DNA of 64,000 nt from Sphingobacterium paucimobilis HER1398 (GTDB lineage Bacteria; Bacteroidota; Bacteroidia; Sphingobacteriales; Sphingobacteriaceae). The translations under genes were made by a program, and so were the position numbers. This document shows, one piece after another, positions 41,074-50,900 of this stretch. The notes under the pieces were generated by a model. That model was not told the DNA's origin, searched no databases, and saw only the letters and a list, made by a program, of their open reading frames with translations. Every line of letters starts with the position of its first letter. The stretch's first letter is position 1. Where the stretch lies: assembly GCF_000416985.1 (NCBI RefSeq), contig NZ_ATDL01000017.1, forward strand, positions 62,001 to 126,000, read 5' to 3'.

Positions 41074-42612
41074 TTATTCTTTTAACCGCAAAGTCTCTTT
41101 GTTAAACTTAAACATTCCCATGTCACTTGGTCTACTATTTATATTTTTGATATTTTTACTATTTTGATTCCGCAACCTGTCTTTCGATGCGATAGCTGCT
41201 TTAGTTAAAGTAGAGTACATGCCCGTTTTAACGTGATACAATGCCTCCGCAATAAATCCTTCTTGTGAGTCACCAAAGTCTTTTAGAAAATCTTCATATG
41301 TTATTTTATCTGGTTTAAGTCCGCCAAAATAATCACCGAACCCTTCTGAATTAAACATTTGAAAAGAAGTCACATATATACCGACCTTAGACTCACCATG
41401 CTCTATTGGCACTTCAAAAAAACCAACAGGTTTTCCATAAGTATTCTCAGAGCCAATCACAACTACATTCATATGAGGCTTCAATGTATTAATCAAAAGC
41501 TCACTGGCTGAAGCGGTGGAATTAGTTACTAAAAAGTAAACAGTGGCTAGATTTAGATTTCCTTTTTTATCAAAGTTCACTGGGCCAAAAGCACTATCCT
41601 GCGCAGTCCATTTCCACTGTTTTTCCAATACATCATTCATCTTAAAATCATACATCTTCTTTTTACCAGAAAATGCGGGAATAATCTTATCTGCAAGATA
41701 TTCGGCGGTATATACCGAGCCACCACCATTATAGCGCAAATCGACAATCAAAGAGTTAATCCCACTAGATTCAAAAGAATTGAAAATATCTTCAAAATCG
41801 GCATACATTTGAGTTTTTATCCCCTTATTCTCAATAGCGACAAACGAACTAAATGCCAGATATCCAACTTTCTGGATGCCTTTTGCATTCGTATTAACTT
41901 CAAATACTTTGTTTTCTAAAACTGGGTCAAAATTATAGATACTATTGGTGATCAGCTTTTCATTAGTTACAGAATTTGGTGTCGCCCATCTTACATTCAT
42001 CGAACTAGATTTCAGTGCTTCATTCAATCCTTTAAAGTTTTGCCGCTGTTGATTATTCCAATCGAGATCCGTCCGCCCTGCTAAACTTAAAATACGATCA
42101 CCACGACGAATACCCGCTGCATATGCTGGAGAGTTAACATCAACCATTCGAACATAGAGATAAGCATTACCAGCGTCTCGAAAAGCTTCCTCTGTTTGTA
42201 AATAAAAAACATACATTCCATAACTACTAGCAACGGCACTTTCAATTTCCCGACTAATTTCTCCTTCCCGGTCCAAGAAACTAAATCTATCTATTGGTTT
42301 TCCAGTAGTAGGATCAATTGGTGTTAATCCCATCAGGTAATTCAAAACGTTTTCAGCAGTATTATAATTTTTAGTAAGCGAACGCAAAACAGTAGGATCA
42401 TCGAGACTAGCTAAATTCCTTGGTATAATATAATCTTGCCATAGGGATAATAACTTCGTGTATAACAAAGTAGAATCCTTCAAAAAAAGCTCATCTTCTT
42501 CAACAATCTCAATAGGGGGCTCTTCAGGCTTCGGTTCTACAAGATTTTTTTTACATCCAACCGAAAAGCTTATTGCGGCTAGGAGTACGAGATAAGATAA
42601 AATCTTTTTCAT
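41074..42612 (-). CDS. S41 family C-terminal processing peptidase, lipoprotein
   Basis: 512 residues. Signal peptide with lipobox SVGC (Cys20) and KKN after it. A PDZ domain at about 135-200 (AYAAGIRRGDRILSLAGRTD) and an S41 peptidase core at about 245-440 (ADFEDIFNSF, LIVDLRYNGGGSVYTAEYLA), with the catalytic Ser in NSTASASELLI near 368-370 and GKPVG after. Carboxy-terminal processing protease that cuts periplasmic or surface proteins. Downstream of it on the same strand runs the LacI-family gene, 46 bases away. Confidence 0.9.
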   Translation of the reverse strand: MKKILSYLVLLAAISFSVGCKKNLVEPKPEEPPIEIVEEDELFLKDSTLLYTKLLSLWQDYIIPRNLASLDDPTVLRSLTKNYNTAENVLNYLMGLTPIDPTTGKPIDRFSFLDREGEISREIESAVASSYGMYVFYLQTEEAFRDAGNAYLYVRMVDVNSPAYAAGIRRGDRILSLAGRTDLDWNNQQRQNFKGLNEALKSSSMNVRWATPNSVTNEKLITNSIYNFDPVLENKVFEVNTNAKGIQKVGYLAFSSFVAIENKGIKTQMYADFEDIFNSFESSGINSLIVDLRYNGGGSVYTAEYLADKIIPAFSGKKKMYDFKMNDVLEKQWKWTAQDSAFGPVNFDKKGNLNLATVYFLVTNSTASASELLINTLKPHMNVVVIGSENTYGKPVGFFEVPIEHGESKVGIYVTSFQMFNSEGFGDYFGGLKPDKITYEDFLKDFGDSQEGFIAEALYHVKTGMYSTLTKAAIASKDRLRNQNSKNIKNINSRPSDMGMFKFNKETLRLKE

Positions 42613-42624
42613 ATAGGAGGCGTA

Positions 42625-43191
42625 TTATTCGTTATCGATTATTTCATTAATCCTTAAAACTTGATCTATTGGCAAATGGTATTCATCTGCAATATAATCA
42701 ATTGGATCGAAAGATTTAAACTCCAATTCATCTACGAAATACACCCGAAGCTTTTCTTTGACTCGATCGGCCATACCCCAATCTAAAAACTTAAGCTTAT
42801 TCAATTGCTCCACAGGATTCCCTTTGGTAAGTATAGCGATATGCTTTCCCTTGTCTTCCAATTGGAGTAGCAGTTGGGCAACAGGTTCGAGAATCAATAA
42901 TTTCAGTGGAATTTGCGCATTGGCTTTTAATCGGTTAAAATTTTCCTCATACTTCCCATCGATACCAAACATTACTTGTGCAGCTGGGAAAACAGCCTCT
43001 GCACCATGATGGTCATGCACTTTTTTCATAAACTCAGCCATCTCGTTAGCCTTTGCTATCCCTTCGGTAAATTCATAAAAACTACCGAACAAGTAGTAGA
43101 CCTGCAACAGATAGTCACGCGTCGAAAAAAGCACATCATCGATTTCAAAGAGGTATAAAGACTTCTCTAATGTTATATCCGTTAACTTCAT
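42625..43191 (-). CDS. HAD-like protein with substituted nucleophile
   Basis: 188 residues. Motif I reads LFEIDDVLFSTRD, so the first Asp of DxDx(T/V) is a Glu. Motif II AILTKGNP (Thr) and motif III lysine-like region KEKLRV, with a probable acidic motif IV in PIDYIADEYH, are present. Resembles the beta-phosphoglucomutase/phosphoglycolate phosphatase group. The Asp to Glu change suggests lost or altered phosphatase activity. Overlaps the next gene upstream (43188) by 4 bases. Confidence 0.6.
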   Translation of the reverse strand: MKLTDITLEKSLYLFEIDDVLFSTRDYLLQVYYLFGSFYEFTEGIAKANEMAEFMKKVHDHHGAEAVFPAAQVMFGIDGKYEENFNRLKANAQIPLKLLILEPVAQLLLQLEDKGKHIAILTKGNPVEQLNKLKFLDWGMADRVKEKLRVYFVDELEFKSFDPIDYIADEYHLPIDQVLRINEIIDNE

Positions 43192-43658
43192 TTTGCAACT
43201 GCTAGTATAAACGATTCGCCAGAATCAGACAACAGACCCAATCCCTCATAGCAATAGTCCTCAGAATTAGAGTTCAAAACATCTTGGCCACCAATAAAAA
43301 GGCTCAAAGCTAATTCCTTCGTTGGATTTTCCAGAACAGACAATTCTACCAGTTCTTCCATACCAGGACATAAGACATGGATGCCATACTCTTCAAACAA
43401 TATTTTAGATCTGCTGAGCGTCTGGATTTCATCTAACCCGAGGGGAAGTACATAATCGCAGGACAAATCCAGTGCGACTTTAAGTACTTCATGAGCATAG
43501 GTTAGATTTACGCCTTTGGGGATCTGTGTATAACGATTTTTGAACACCGTAGGCACCTCGTCGGAAGTTGCCAATACTAACTCAAATTTGTCGGATAATA
43601 ATTGTGTAATGCGCATCGCAAAAGCGCGCGTCGCACAAGTCAATAAAAGTTTCTTCAT
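43188..43658 (-). CDS. Protein of unknown function, Rossmann-like
   Basis: 156 residues. Starts MKKLLLTCATRAFAMRITQL, an alpha/beta fold like the pre-ATP-grasp domain of carboxylase-type enzymes, followed by LATSDEVPTVFKNRYTQIPK and CDYVLPLGLDEIQTLSRSKI. No ATP-grasp domain follows, so this looks like an isolated module. Overlaps the HAD-like gene by 4 bases, and the same operon continues with lolD 9 bases upstream of its start. Confidence 0.6.
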   Translation of the reverse strand: MKKLLLTCATRAFAMRITQLLSDKFELVLATSDEVPTVFKNRYTQIPKGVNLTYAHEVLKVALDLSCDYVLPLGLDEIQTLSRSKILFEEYGIHVLCPGMEELVELSVLENPTKELALSLFIGGQDVLNSNSEDYCYEGLGLLSDSGESFILAVAK

Positions 43659-43667
43659 ATAAATTTT

Positions 43668-44324
43668 CTAGCCATAAATGAGCCCGTCACGCATATGTAT
43701 AGTTCGATCTGAAATACCAGCTAATTCTTCATTATGCGTGACTATAATAAACGTCTGGCTCATGGAATCTCTAAGATTAAAGAAAAGCTGGTGCAAAGAT
43801 GCGGCATTTTCAGAGTCTAAATTTCCGGAGGGTTCGTCTGCCAATACCAAAGAGGGGGTATTGATCAACGCCCGTGCTACGGACACGCGTTGCTGCTCTC
43901 CACCGGAAAGCTGACTTGGCTTGTGATTTGCTCGTTCTGTCACTCCCAATATATCCAACAATTCCATCGCTCTATTCTCTGCTTTTTGTTTTGAAGTGCC
44001 GTTAATAAATGCCGGTATACACACATTTTCGAGCGCTGTAAATTCGGGCAATAAATGATGGAACTGAAATACAAATCCAATATGCTGATTCCTAAAAGCA
44101 CTCATTTCATTGGAAGAGAGCCTATGTATCGCTGTATCATTTATAAAAAGCTCTCCTTTATCGGCCTTGTCCAATGTACCGATAATATGCAAAAAAGTAC
44201 TCTTACCTGCACCTGAGGCACCTACAATAGACACAATCTCGCCACGTTGCACCTCTATATCGACTCCTTTGAGAATAGGGAGCGCCCCGAAAGACTTATG
44301 AATATTTGTTGCTTTAAGAATCAT
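43668..44324 (-). CDS. lolD: LolD lipoprotein-releasing ABC transporter ATPase
   Basis: 218 residues, ATPase subunit of LolCDE, which extracts lipoproteins from the inner membrane for outer-membrane delivery. Walker [10 protein letters not shown] (about 35-43), Q-loop [10 protein letters not shown], signature [15 protein letters not shown], Walker [14 protein letters not shown], switch His in VTHNEEL. The LolC/E membrane subunit is not in the window, as often in Bacteroidota. Starts the operon of minus-strand genes 44324-42625. Confidence 0.92.
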   Translation of the reverse strand: MILKATNIHKSFGALPILKGVDIEVQRGEIVSIVGASGAGKSTFLHIIGTLDKADKGELFINDTAIHRLSSNEMSAFRNQHIGFVFQFHHLLPEFTALENVCIPAFINGTSKQKAENRAMELLDILGVTERANHKPSQLSGGEQQRVSVARALINTPSLVLADEPSGNLDSENAASLHQLFFNLRDSMSQTFIIVTHNEELAGISDRTIHMRDGLIYG

Positions 44325-44460
44325 AAAGCGAATTTACTAAAAAGAATGAATTTATAATCCTCCAAGTGGCAAGCTATCTATTTTTGACAAACATCCTTTA
44401 AAAATAAAACCTTGCCTCTTCCGAATAAAAACCCTATTTTTACGTCAAATTTTTTTATCA

Positions 44461-45657
44461 ATGAACATTCACGAATATCAAGGAAAAGAAATACTTAAGA
44501 GTTTTGGTGTAAGAGTCCAAGAAGGAATCGTTGCCGAAACACCTGAGCAAGCAGTTGAAGCTGCTAAGAGAATGAAAGAAGAATTCAACTCGGATTGGGT
44601 TGTGATTAAAGCACAAATCCATGCAGGTGGCCGTGGTAAAGGTGGTGGTGTAAAGTTGGCTAAAAACCATGATGAGGTATTGCAACGCGCTACAGATATC
44701 ATCGGCATGCAGCTTGTTACTCCTCAGACAGGTCCTGAAGGTAAAAAAGTTAACAAGGTCTTAGTCGCACAGGACGTTTACTACCCTGGAGACAGCGATA
44801 CGAAAGAATTCTACATGTCAGTATTGTTAGACCGTGCTACAGGACGTAATATCATCATGTACTCCACTGAAGGTGGTATGGACATCGAGGAAGTAGCGGA
44901 AAAAACTCCACACTTAATCTTCAAAGAAGAAATCGACCCTAAAGTTGGTCTACAAGGATTCCAAGCACGTAAAATTGCGTTCAACCTAGGTTTGTCAGGT
45001 GGTGCACACAAAGACATGGTAAAATTCGTAGCGGCGCTATACAAAGCTTACGACTCTATCGATGCTTCTATGTTTGAAATCAACCCTGTATTAAAAACTT
45101 CTGACGATAAAATATTAGCTGTTGACGCAAAAGTAAACTTAGACGAAAACGCACTATACCGTCATGCTGATATCGCAGCTATGCGCGACATCACTGAAGA
45201 AGACCCAACAGAAGTTGAAGCTGGTGAGTCTAACTTAAACTATGTTAAGTTGGATGGAAACGTAGGCTGTATGGTCAACGGAGCTGGTCTAGCAATGGCT
45301 ACAATGGATATTATTAAGTTAGCTGGTGGTGAGCCTGCCAACTTCCTAGATGTGGGTGGTACAGCAAATGCAGAAACTGTAAAAGCAGGTTTCAACATTA
45401 TCTTAAAAGACCCTAACGTAAAAGCTATTTTGATCAATATCTTCGGAGGTATCGTACGTTGTGATCGCGTTGCTCAAGGGGTAATCGATGCTTACAATGA
45501 AATAGGAAACATTCCAGTTCCTATTATCGTACGCCTTCAAGGTACAAATGCTGCTGAAGCGAAAAAATTAATCGACGAGTCTGGTTTACAAGTTTATTCT
45601 GCAATCTTATTAAAAGAAGCTGCAGAATTAGTAACCAAAGTATTGGGAGATAAATAA
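44461..45657 (+). CDS. sucC: Succinyl-CoA synthetase beta subunit
   Basis: 398 residues, ADP-forming beta subunit of succinyl-CoA ligase in the TCA cycle. ATP-grasp N-terminal domain: [20 protein letters not shown], then [14 protein letters not shown] (nucleotide-binding loop). C-terminal flavodoxin-like domain with [20 protein letters not shown]. The alpha subunit is not in the window; in many genomes of this group sucC and sucD are apart. Monocistronic, with a strong terminator. Confidence 0.95.
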   Translation: MNIHEYQGKEILKSFGVRVQEGIVAETPEQAVEAAKRMKEEFNSDWVVIKAQIHAGGRGKGGGVKLAKNHDEVLQRATDIIGMQLVTPQTGPEGKKVNKVLVAQDVYYPGDSDTKEFYMSVLLDRATGRNIIMYSTEGGMDIEEVAEKTPHLIFKEEIDPKVGLQGFQARKIAFNLGLSGGAHKDMVKFVAALYKAYDSIDASMFEINPVLKTSDDKILAVDAKVNLDENALYRHADIAAMRDITEEDPTEVEAGESNLNYVKLDGNVGCMVNGAGLAMATMDIIKLAGGEPANFLDVGGTANAETVKAGFNIILKDPNVKAILINIFGGIVRCDRVAQGVIDAYNEIGNIPVPIIVRLQGTNAAEAKKLIDESGLQVYSAILLKEAAELVTKVLGDK

Positions 45658-45675
45658 GCTTTTCAACAATAAAAT

Positions 45676-45711
45676 AAAAAAGGGGTGGAATTGAATTCTA
45701 CCCCTTTTTTG
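45676..45711 (+). terminator. Intrinsic terminator of sucC
   Basis: GGGGTGGAAT, short loop, ATTCTACCCC (one wobble), A-run before and T-run after. Confidence 0.85.
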
Positions 45712-45797
45712 TATACGGGCTTTTTTTAACAAATGTAAAATCCAATCTTCTTTGCAATTACGATATTTGTAACAGATAAAAACATAAATAGAAAACT

Positions 45798-46946
45798 ATG
45801 AATACGATTCTCTCCAAGAAAACCACAATACGTCTGGCCATTATTTGGCTGGTTGTTCTCACTTTCAGTTTTCTGGGACAGCAGCTAACGCAAGCACTCA
45901 CCCCTTTACATGGAGCCTTGTTATTTATCCTGCTATTAAGTACTATCGTATATGCATCATTCGGGGTCGTCAAAGAAGCAGATGAACTCGCACATAAATT
46001 AGGCGAACCTTATGGGACATTGATTCTCACACTTTCTATCGTTGCTATTGAGGTCATATTGATATCTGCAGTATTATTAGGGCCGGGAGAATCAGCAGAA
46101 ATTGCCAAAGATTCTATCTTTTCAGTGATGATGATTATCATGAATCTCGTTATAGGTATCTGTCTTCTATTCGGAGGGCTAAAATATGGGGAGCAGGAAT
46201 ACAATGCTCAGGGAACAATGACATACCTATCCATGATTATCATGCTCTCCGGAATAGCATTATTGCTCCCCAATTTTATTCAAGGAGCAGGAAATGGGAT
46301 ATTCAGCAATGTACAGGCCATAGGTATTGCAACATTGGTCTCGATTATGTACGCATGCTTCCTTGCCTATCAGATGAAGGACTATAGGCATCTGTATCTG
46401 CAACCTCAAAGGGGACATATGGAGATTCTATACCAGAACAGACAACAGAACGCCCTCACATCAGAAACAGGTGCAGAACAAGCTATAAGTAAAAAAGAAA
46501 TTGTACTGCGCAGTATTCTACTTATCGCAATGATACTTCCTATTGTACTACTATCGCATTACATGGCTACGGTTGTTGACTATGGCATTAAAACGGCCAA
46601 TCTCCCTCCTCTTCTCGGCGGAATTCTAATCGCAGTGATTGTTTTTACGCCCGAATCGATGACTGCTGTTAAGGCAGCATTAAACAACGAATTTCAACGA
46701 GCGATCAATCTCTGCCATGGTGCATTTGTATCGACAGTAGGCCTGACAGTACCCGCAGTTCTGATTATAGGTCTATTAACCGGAAAAACTGTGGCTTTGG
46801 GACTAACCGCAACAGAGACAATTCTGTTTGTGATAACACTCTTATTGAGTTTAATGACTTTCTTAGGCAAACGCACCTCCCCTATTCTAGGTATTATGCA
46901 CATTATCCTATTCGCCTTATTTATACTATTGGTGTTTAATCCTTAA
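45798..46946 (+). CDS. chaA: Calcium/sodium:proton antiporter ChaA-like
   Basis: 382 residues, about 11 membrane helices. Motif GEPYGTLILTLSIVAIEVI and the second repeat GGILIAVIVFTPESMTAVKA with FVSTVGLTVPAVL hold the paired Glu residues of the Ca2+/cation antiporter family (CaCA). Exports Ca2+ or Na+ against protons. The middle cytoplasmic loop (about 195-235) is polar and Gln-rich. Stop 3 bases from the stop of tsaD on the opposite strand. Confidence 0.88.
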   Translation: MNTILSKKTTIRLAIIWLVVLTFSFLGQQLTQALTPLHGALLFILLLSTIVYASFGVVKEADELAHKLGEPYGTLILTLSIVAIEVILISAVLLGPGESAEIAKDSIFSVMMIIMNLVIGICLLFGGLKYGEQEYNAQGTMTYLSMIIMLSGIALLLPNFIQGAGNGIFSNVQAIGIATLVSIMYACFLAYQMKDYRHLYLQPQRGHMEILYQNRQQNALTSETGAEQAISKKEIVLRSILLIAMILPIVLLSHYMATVVDYGIKTANLPPLLGGILIAVIVFTPESMTAVKAALNNEFQRAINLCHGAFVSTVGLTVPAVLIIGLLTGKTVALGLTATETILFVITLLLSLMTFLGKRTSPILGIMHIILFALFILLVFNP

Positions 46947-46949
46947 TTT

Positions 46950-47957
46950 TTAATCCGCAATAGGCATTCTAGCTAAAGGTGCAATATCTTGCCCAACAAA
47001 ATCTTTATTCAAGTACTTGTGATAACCAGCGATAGCAATCATCGCTGCATTATCCGTACAATACTCAAACTTCGGGATGAAGACATTCCATTTATAACGC
47101 TCCCCCATAGCCAGCAATTCTGTCCGTAACCCCGAGTTAGCCGATACACCACCCGCTATGGCAATATTTTTCACACCAGTCTGCTTCGCTGCTTTTTTGA
47201 GTTTATTCAACAGAATTGATACAATTCGATCTTGTACAGAAGCACATACATCATCTCTTTTTTCTTCCAAAAAGGCAGGGTTTTCCTTGAGCTGCCCCTG
47301 TATTAAATAAAGAATAGCTGTTTTCAGTCCGGAGAAACTAAAGTTCAAGCCTGGAATCTGGGGCTCAGGCAGACTAAATGCCTTGGGATCTCCCAATTGC
47401 GCATACTTATCAATTAACGGCCCTCCCGGATAAGGGAGATTCAAAATCTTGGCTGTCTTATCAAAGGCTTCCCCAGCAGCATCATCTAGTGTTTGTCCGA
47501 TCAACTCCATTTCAAAATAATCCTTGACCAGTACAATCTGTGTATGTCCACCAGAGACAGTGAGACACAAAAAAGGGAAAGAAGGTTTGGGATCCTCTAT
47601 AAAATGAGCCAGAATATGTGCCTGCATATGATTAACTTCAATAAGCGGAATCTGACGGGCGAGCGCAAAAGATTTAGCGAAAGAGGTACCAACTAATAAT
47701 GAGCCTAATAATCCTGGCCCCCTTGTAAAAGCGACAGCATCTATATCTTTTTTCGTAATTTGCGCCTGTACAATTGCTTGGTCTACCGTCGGAATAATAT
47801 TTTGTTGGTGTGCTCTTGATGCTAATTCTGGAACGACACCACCATATTTCGCATGAATTGCTTGACTCGCAATAATATTTGACTTAATTTCACCGTCTAT
47901 ACAGACTGAGGCTGAAGTTTCATCACAAGAAGATTCTATTCCGAGGATAATTGCCAT
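46950..47957 (-). CDS. tsaD: tRNA N6-threonylcarbamoyladenosine synthase TsaD
   Basis: 335 residues. Transfers threonylcarbamoyl to A37 of ANN-decoding tRNAs, with TsaB, TsaE and TsaC. Starts MAIILGIESSCDETSASV; the metal-binding HMQAHILAH, then GHTQIVLVKDYFEMELIGQT, LDDAAGEAFDKTAKILNLPY, GGVSANSGLR and CTDNAAMIAIAGYH are all as expected. Head-to-head with tamB: the two start regions overlap by 7 bases, so each promoter must lie inside the other gene. Confidence 0.96.
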   Translation of the reverse strand: MAIILGIESSCDETSASVCIDGEIKSNIIASQAIHAKYGGVVPELASRAHQQNIIPTVDQAIVQAQITKKDIDAVAFTRGPGLLGSLLVGTSFAKSFALARQIPLIEVNHMQAHILAHFIEDPKPSFPFLCLTVSGGHTQIVLVKDYFEMELIGQTLDDAAGEAFDKTAKILNLPYPGGPLIDKYAQLGDPKAFSLPEPQIPGLNFSFSGLKTAILYLIQGQLKENPAFLEEKRDDVCASVQDRIVSILLNKLKKAAKQTGVKNIAIAGGVSANSGLRTELLAMGERYKWNVFIPKFEYCTDNAAMIAIAGYHKYLNKDFVGQDIAPLARMPIAD

Positions 47958-50900
47958 TTGAGGAAGTAATTTTAAAATACAAAAGTATCAAAAAAATACT
48001 AAAAATAACGCTAATAACTCTTGCTAGTATCCTCTTGCTAGTAGTAGCTGCTATTCTTTCCCTACAATTTCAAACAGTACAAACTTATATTTCAAAAAAA
48101 GTAGCGACTTATCTTTCCAAAGAGCTAGATAGTGATATCCATATAGGATATATTTACTTTAGACCTTTTTCGTCCATAGTCATAAAAGACTTTGGCATTC
48201 AAGACAGGAATGGTATATCCTTGATTGAGGCTGGCGAACTTAATGCAAGTATATCACTCGCCAAGATCTTTAACAACAAAATTGTTATTGAAGACCTTCG
48301 TTTAAAAGAGGGCTTTATCAACATTGATATATATAAAGACAGTACAAACTTCTCCCAGATTGCTAAATATTTCGCTACTAAGTCTTCTGGCAAGAAAAAG
48401 AAAACACAAAAAATTGACCTGCAACTGGGCAAAGCTGAGTTTATAAATAACCGTTTCAAGCTGCGCAACCACAATTTCAAAGGTCACAATAAAGGAGTTG
48501 ATTTTGCAAATTTAGACATCACTGAATTTTCTGCTGTTTTTGACAACATCAGAATAGACTCCGTACTAGCAGCTGACATTTCTGGTTTTACACTTCATGA
48601 GCGCTCAGGCCTCATCATTCAGCAGATGGACGCTAAAGCATCCTACAGTGCGACAAAAATGGAGTTTAAGAATCTTTTGTTAAAAACGAACCGTTCAACA
48701 ATTCGCGATTACCTCTGCTTCGAATACAGCAAGATTGGTGATTTTTCAGAGTTTCTGACAGACGTGCATATCAACAGTAACCTGACCAATGCATCGGTCG
48801 ACTCACGAGATATAGAGTTCTTTGCACCGACAATGCGTTATGTCGTTTTCAGAACAGCGGTGCACCAAGCGAAGCTACGAGGTACGGTATCGAATATAGA
48901 TGCACAAAACATCCACCTATCAACAGGAGAAAACACCGAGTTAAAAGGCAGTATTTCTATCAAAGGTCTGCCCGACATTGATAAGACCGTATTCAAAGCA
49001 AACTTAAAAAAACTACATACTTCGCCTGAAGACATTGAACAACTCGTACCTCAGCTCGCCAACAGGAAGGATTTTGTCTTGCCTCAACAAATCCATCAGT
49101 TTAAAGGGACGACATTCGAAGGTCGATTTGATGGCTTTTATAATGATTTTCTAATTGATGGTAATTTTCAGACGGCTATAGGGGGTATTTCTTTACAGAG
49201 TTCCATCAATCTAAAAAAAGAACTTCAATATACAGGACATCTTGCTTCAGAACAGATAAATATTGGTGCGTTTTTGAATATCAACACGATTGGCAATACT
49301 GGCGTTGCACTAGACTTCAATGGCCAGGGATTGACCATGGAGGAGCTACTCTTGCAATTTTCGGGTACACTCAACAATAGTGAACTCTTTGATTATTCCT
49401 ATGCCAAAATACAGTTAGACGGTTCGCTTAACGACAAAATATTAGAAATTGATGGGCGTGTCGAAGATGAAAATTTGACCTTGGATTATCAATCCACACT
49501 AAATTGGCAACAGAGCTCCCCTGACTATCTCCTCAACACAGCTATAGAACACGCTGATTTAAATAGATTAAACCTTTTAAACAAAGACAGTGTTATCATC
49601 CATGCAGCAGCTATAAATACCAATCTAACGGGCAACTCACTCAATACCTTGACGGGCCATCTGAATGCGGAAGCCGTCCAGCTATCCACAACTAAGGGGG
49701 ACTTTAATATCAAATCGATTCAGTTTCGTGCAGAAGGAGGTGAAGGTCAAAGAGAATTAACATTAAACTCGGACGTATTGGATGCAAAAATGGCCGGCAT
49801 CATTGATTTAAACACCATAATACCCTATTTTAAATCTTTAGCAATGCGCTACGCTCCGGCAATAGGTATCGATACACAACCCTATAATGTGCAAGATTTT
49901 AATCTTGCCATAAAAATAAAATCATTCGATCCCATTGCTCCTCTATTAGATCCTACGCTAAGCCTAGATAGAGGTGCTCACCTCAATGCTATATTCTCTT
50001 CAGAAAAATACACAGCTAGTTTCACTGCATTCAGTCCAACAGTGCTGTATAAAGGGATAAAACTTGCCAATCTGTCTGTTGAAGAAAATGCCAATGACCA
50101 GGCATTCTCGCTCGATATATTAGCAGATAGAATGAGCTTTGGAGACAGTACCTACATCAATAACATTGCCATACACAATGTACTTGCCAATGACAGTTTA
50201 CTGTTTAATGTCCGAATGTCGGAGAAAACCTCAATTAATTACTTAGATCTTAATGGGAATATTCACTTTGCGCACAATGCCCCAGCTTATATCAAATTTA
50301 AACCCTCTTCTATTATTATCAATAAAGAGACCTGGCAATTGAATAACGATGCGGCTATGCGTGTCTCTAAGGGAAAAATACACATAGCCAACCTTATTCT
50401 AAGCCAGGCCGAGCAGCAGATCAAGCTAAACGGAATATTATCCAACGAGAATGATAACATCAATATTCTCTTTGATAAATTTAGCTTGACCTCACTTAAT
50501 GGGGTTACCAAGCCTTTGGGGATAGAGCTAAAAGGCTTTCTGAGTGGCGATATTGAGGTAAGTTCTCTTTTTAAGAAACCTTTTGCTTCTGGTCGAATCA
50601 CGACAACGCCAATTATCTATAATGGATTTCCTATCGGTCAACTAAATCTCAATGCTGATTTTGATCCCGATATCGGTACCGCAAACATTGATCTAGCGTT
50701 GGTAGACGAACAGAATAGAGGCGTAAACCTTCAAGGCAAGTATAACTTCTATAATGAAAATGAGCCGCTGGATCTATCGGGTAAACTTAAAGAAACAGAC
50801 TTGATGTTATTTCAGCCTTTTCTCAAAAATCTTGTTTCAGGCTTACAGGGCAAAGGGAATGCAGATATAAACATCAAAGGAACTTTCAAGAATCCTAAAA

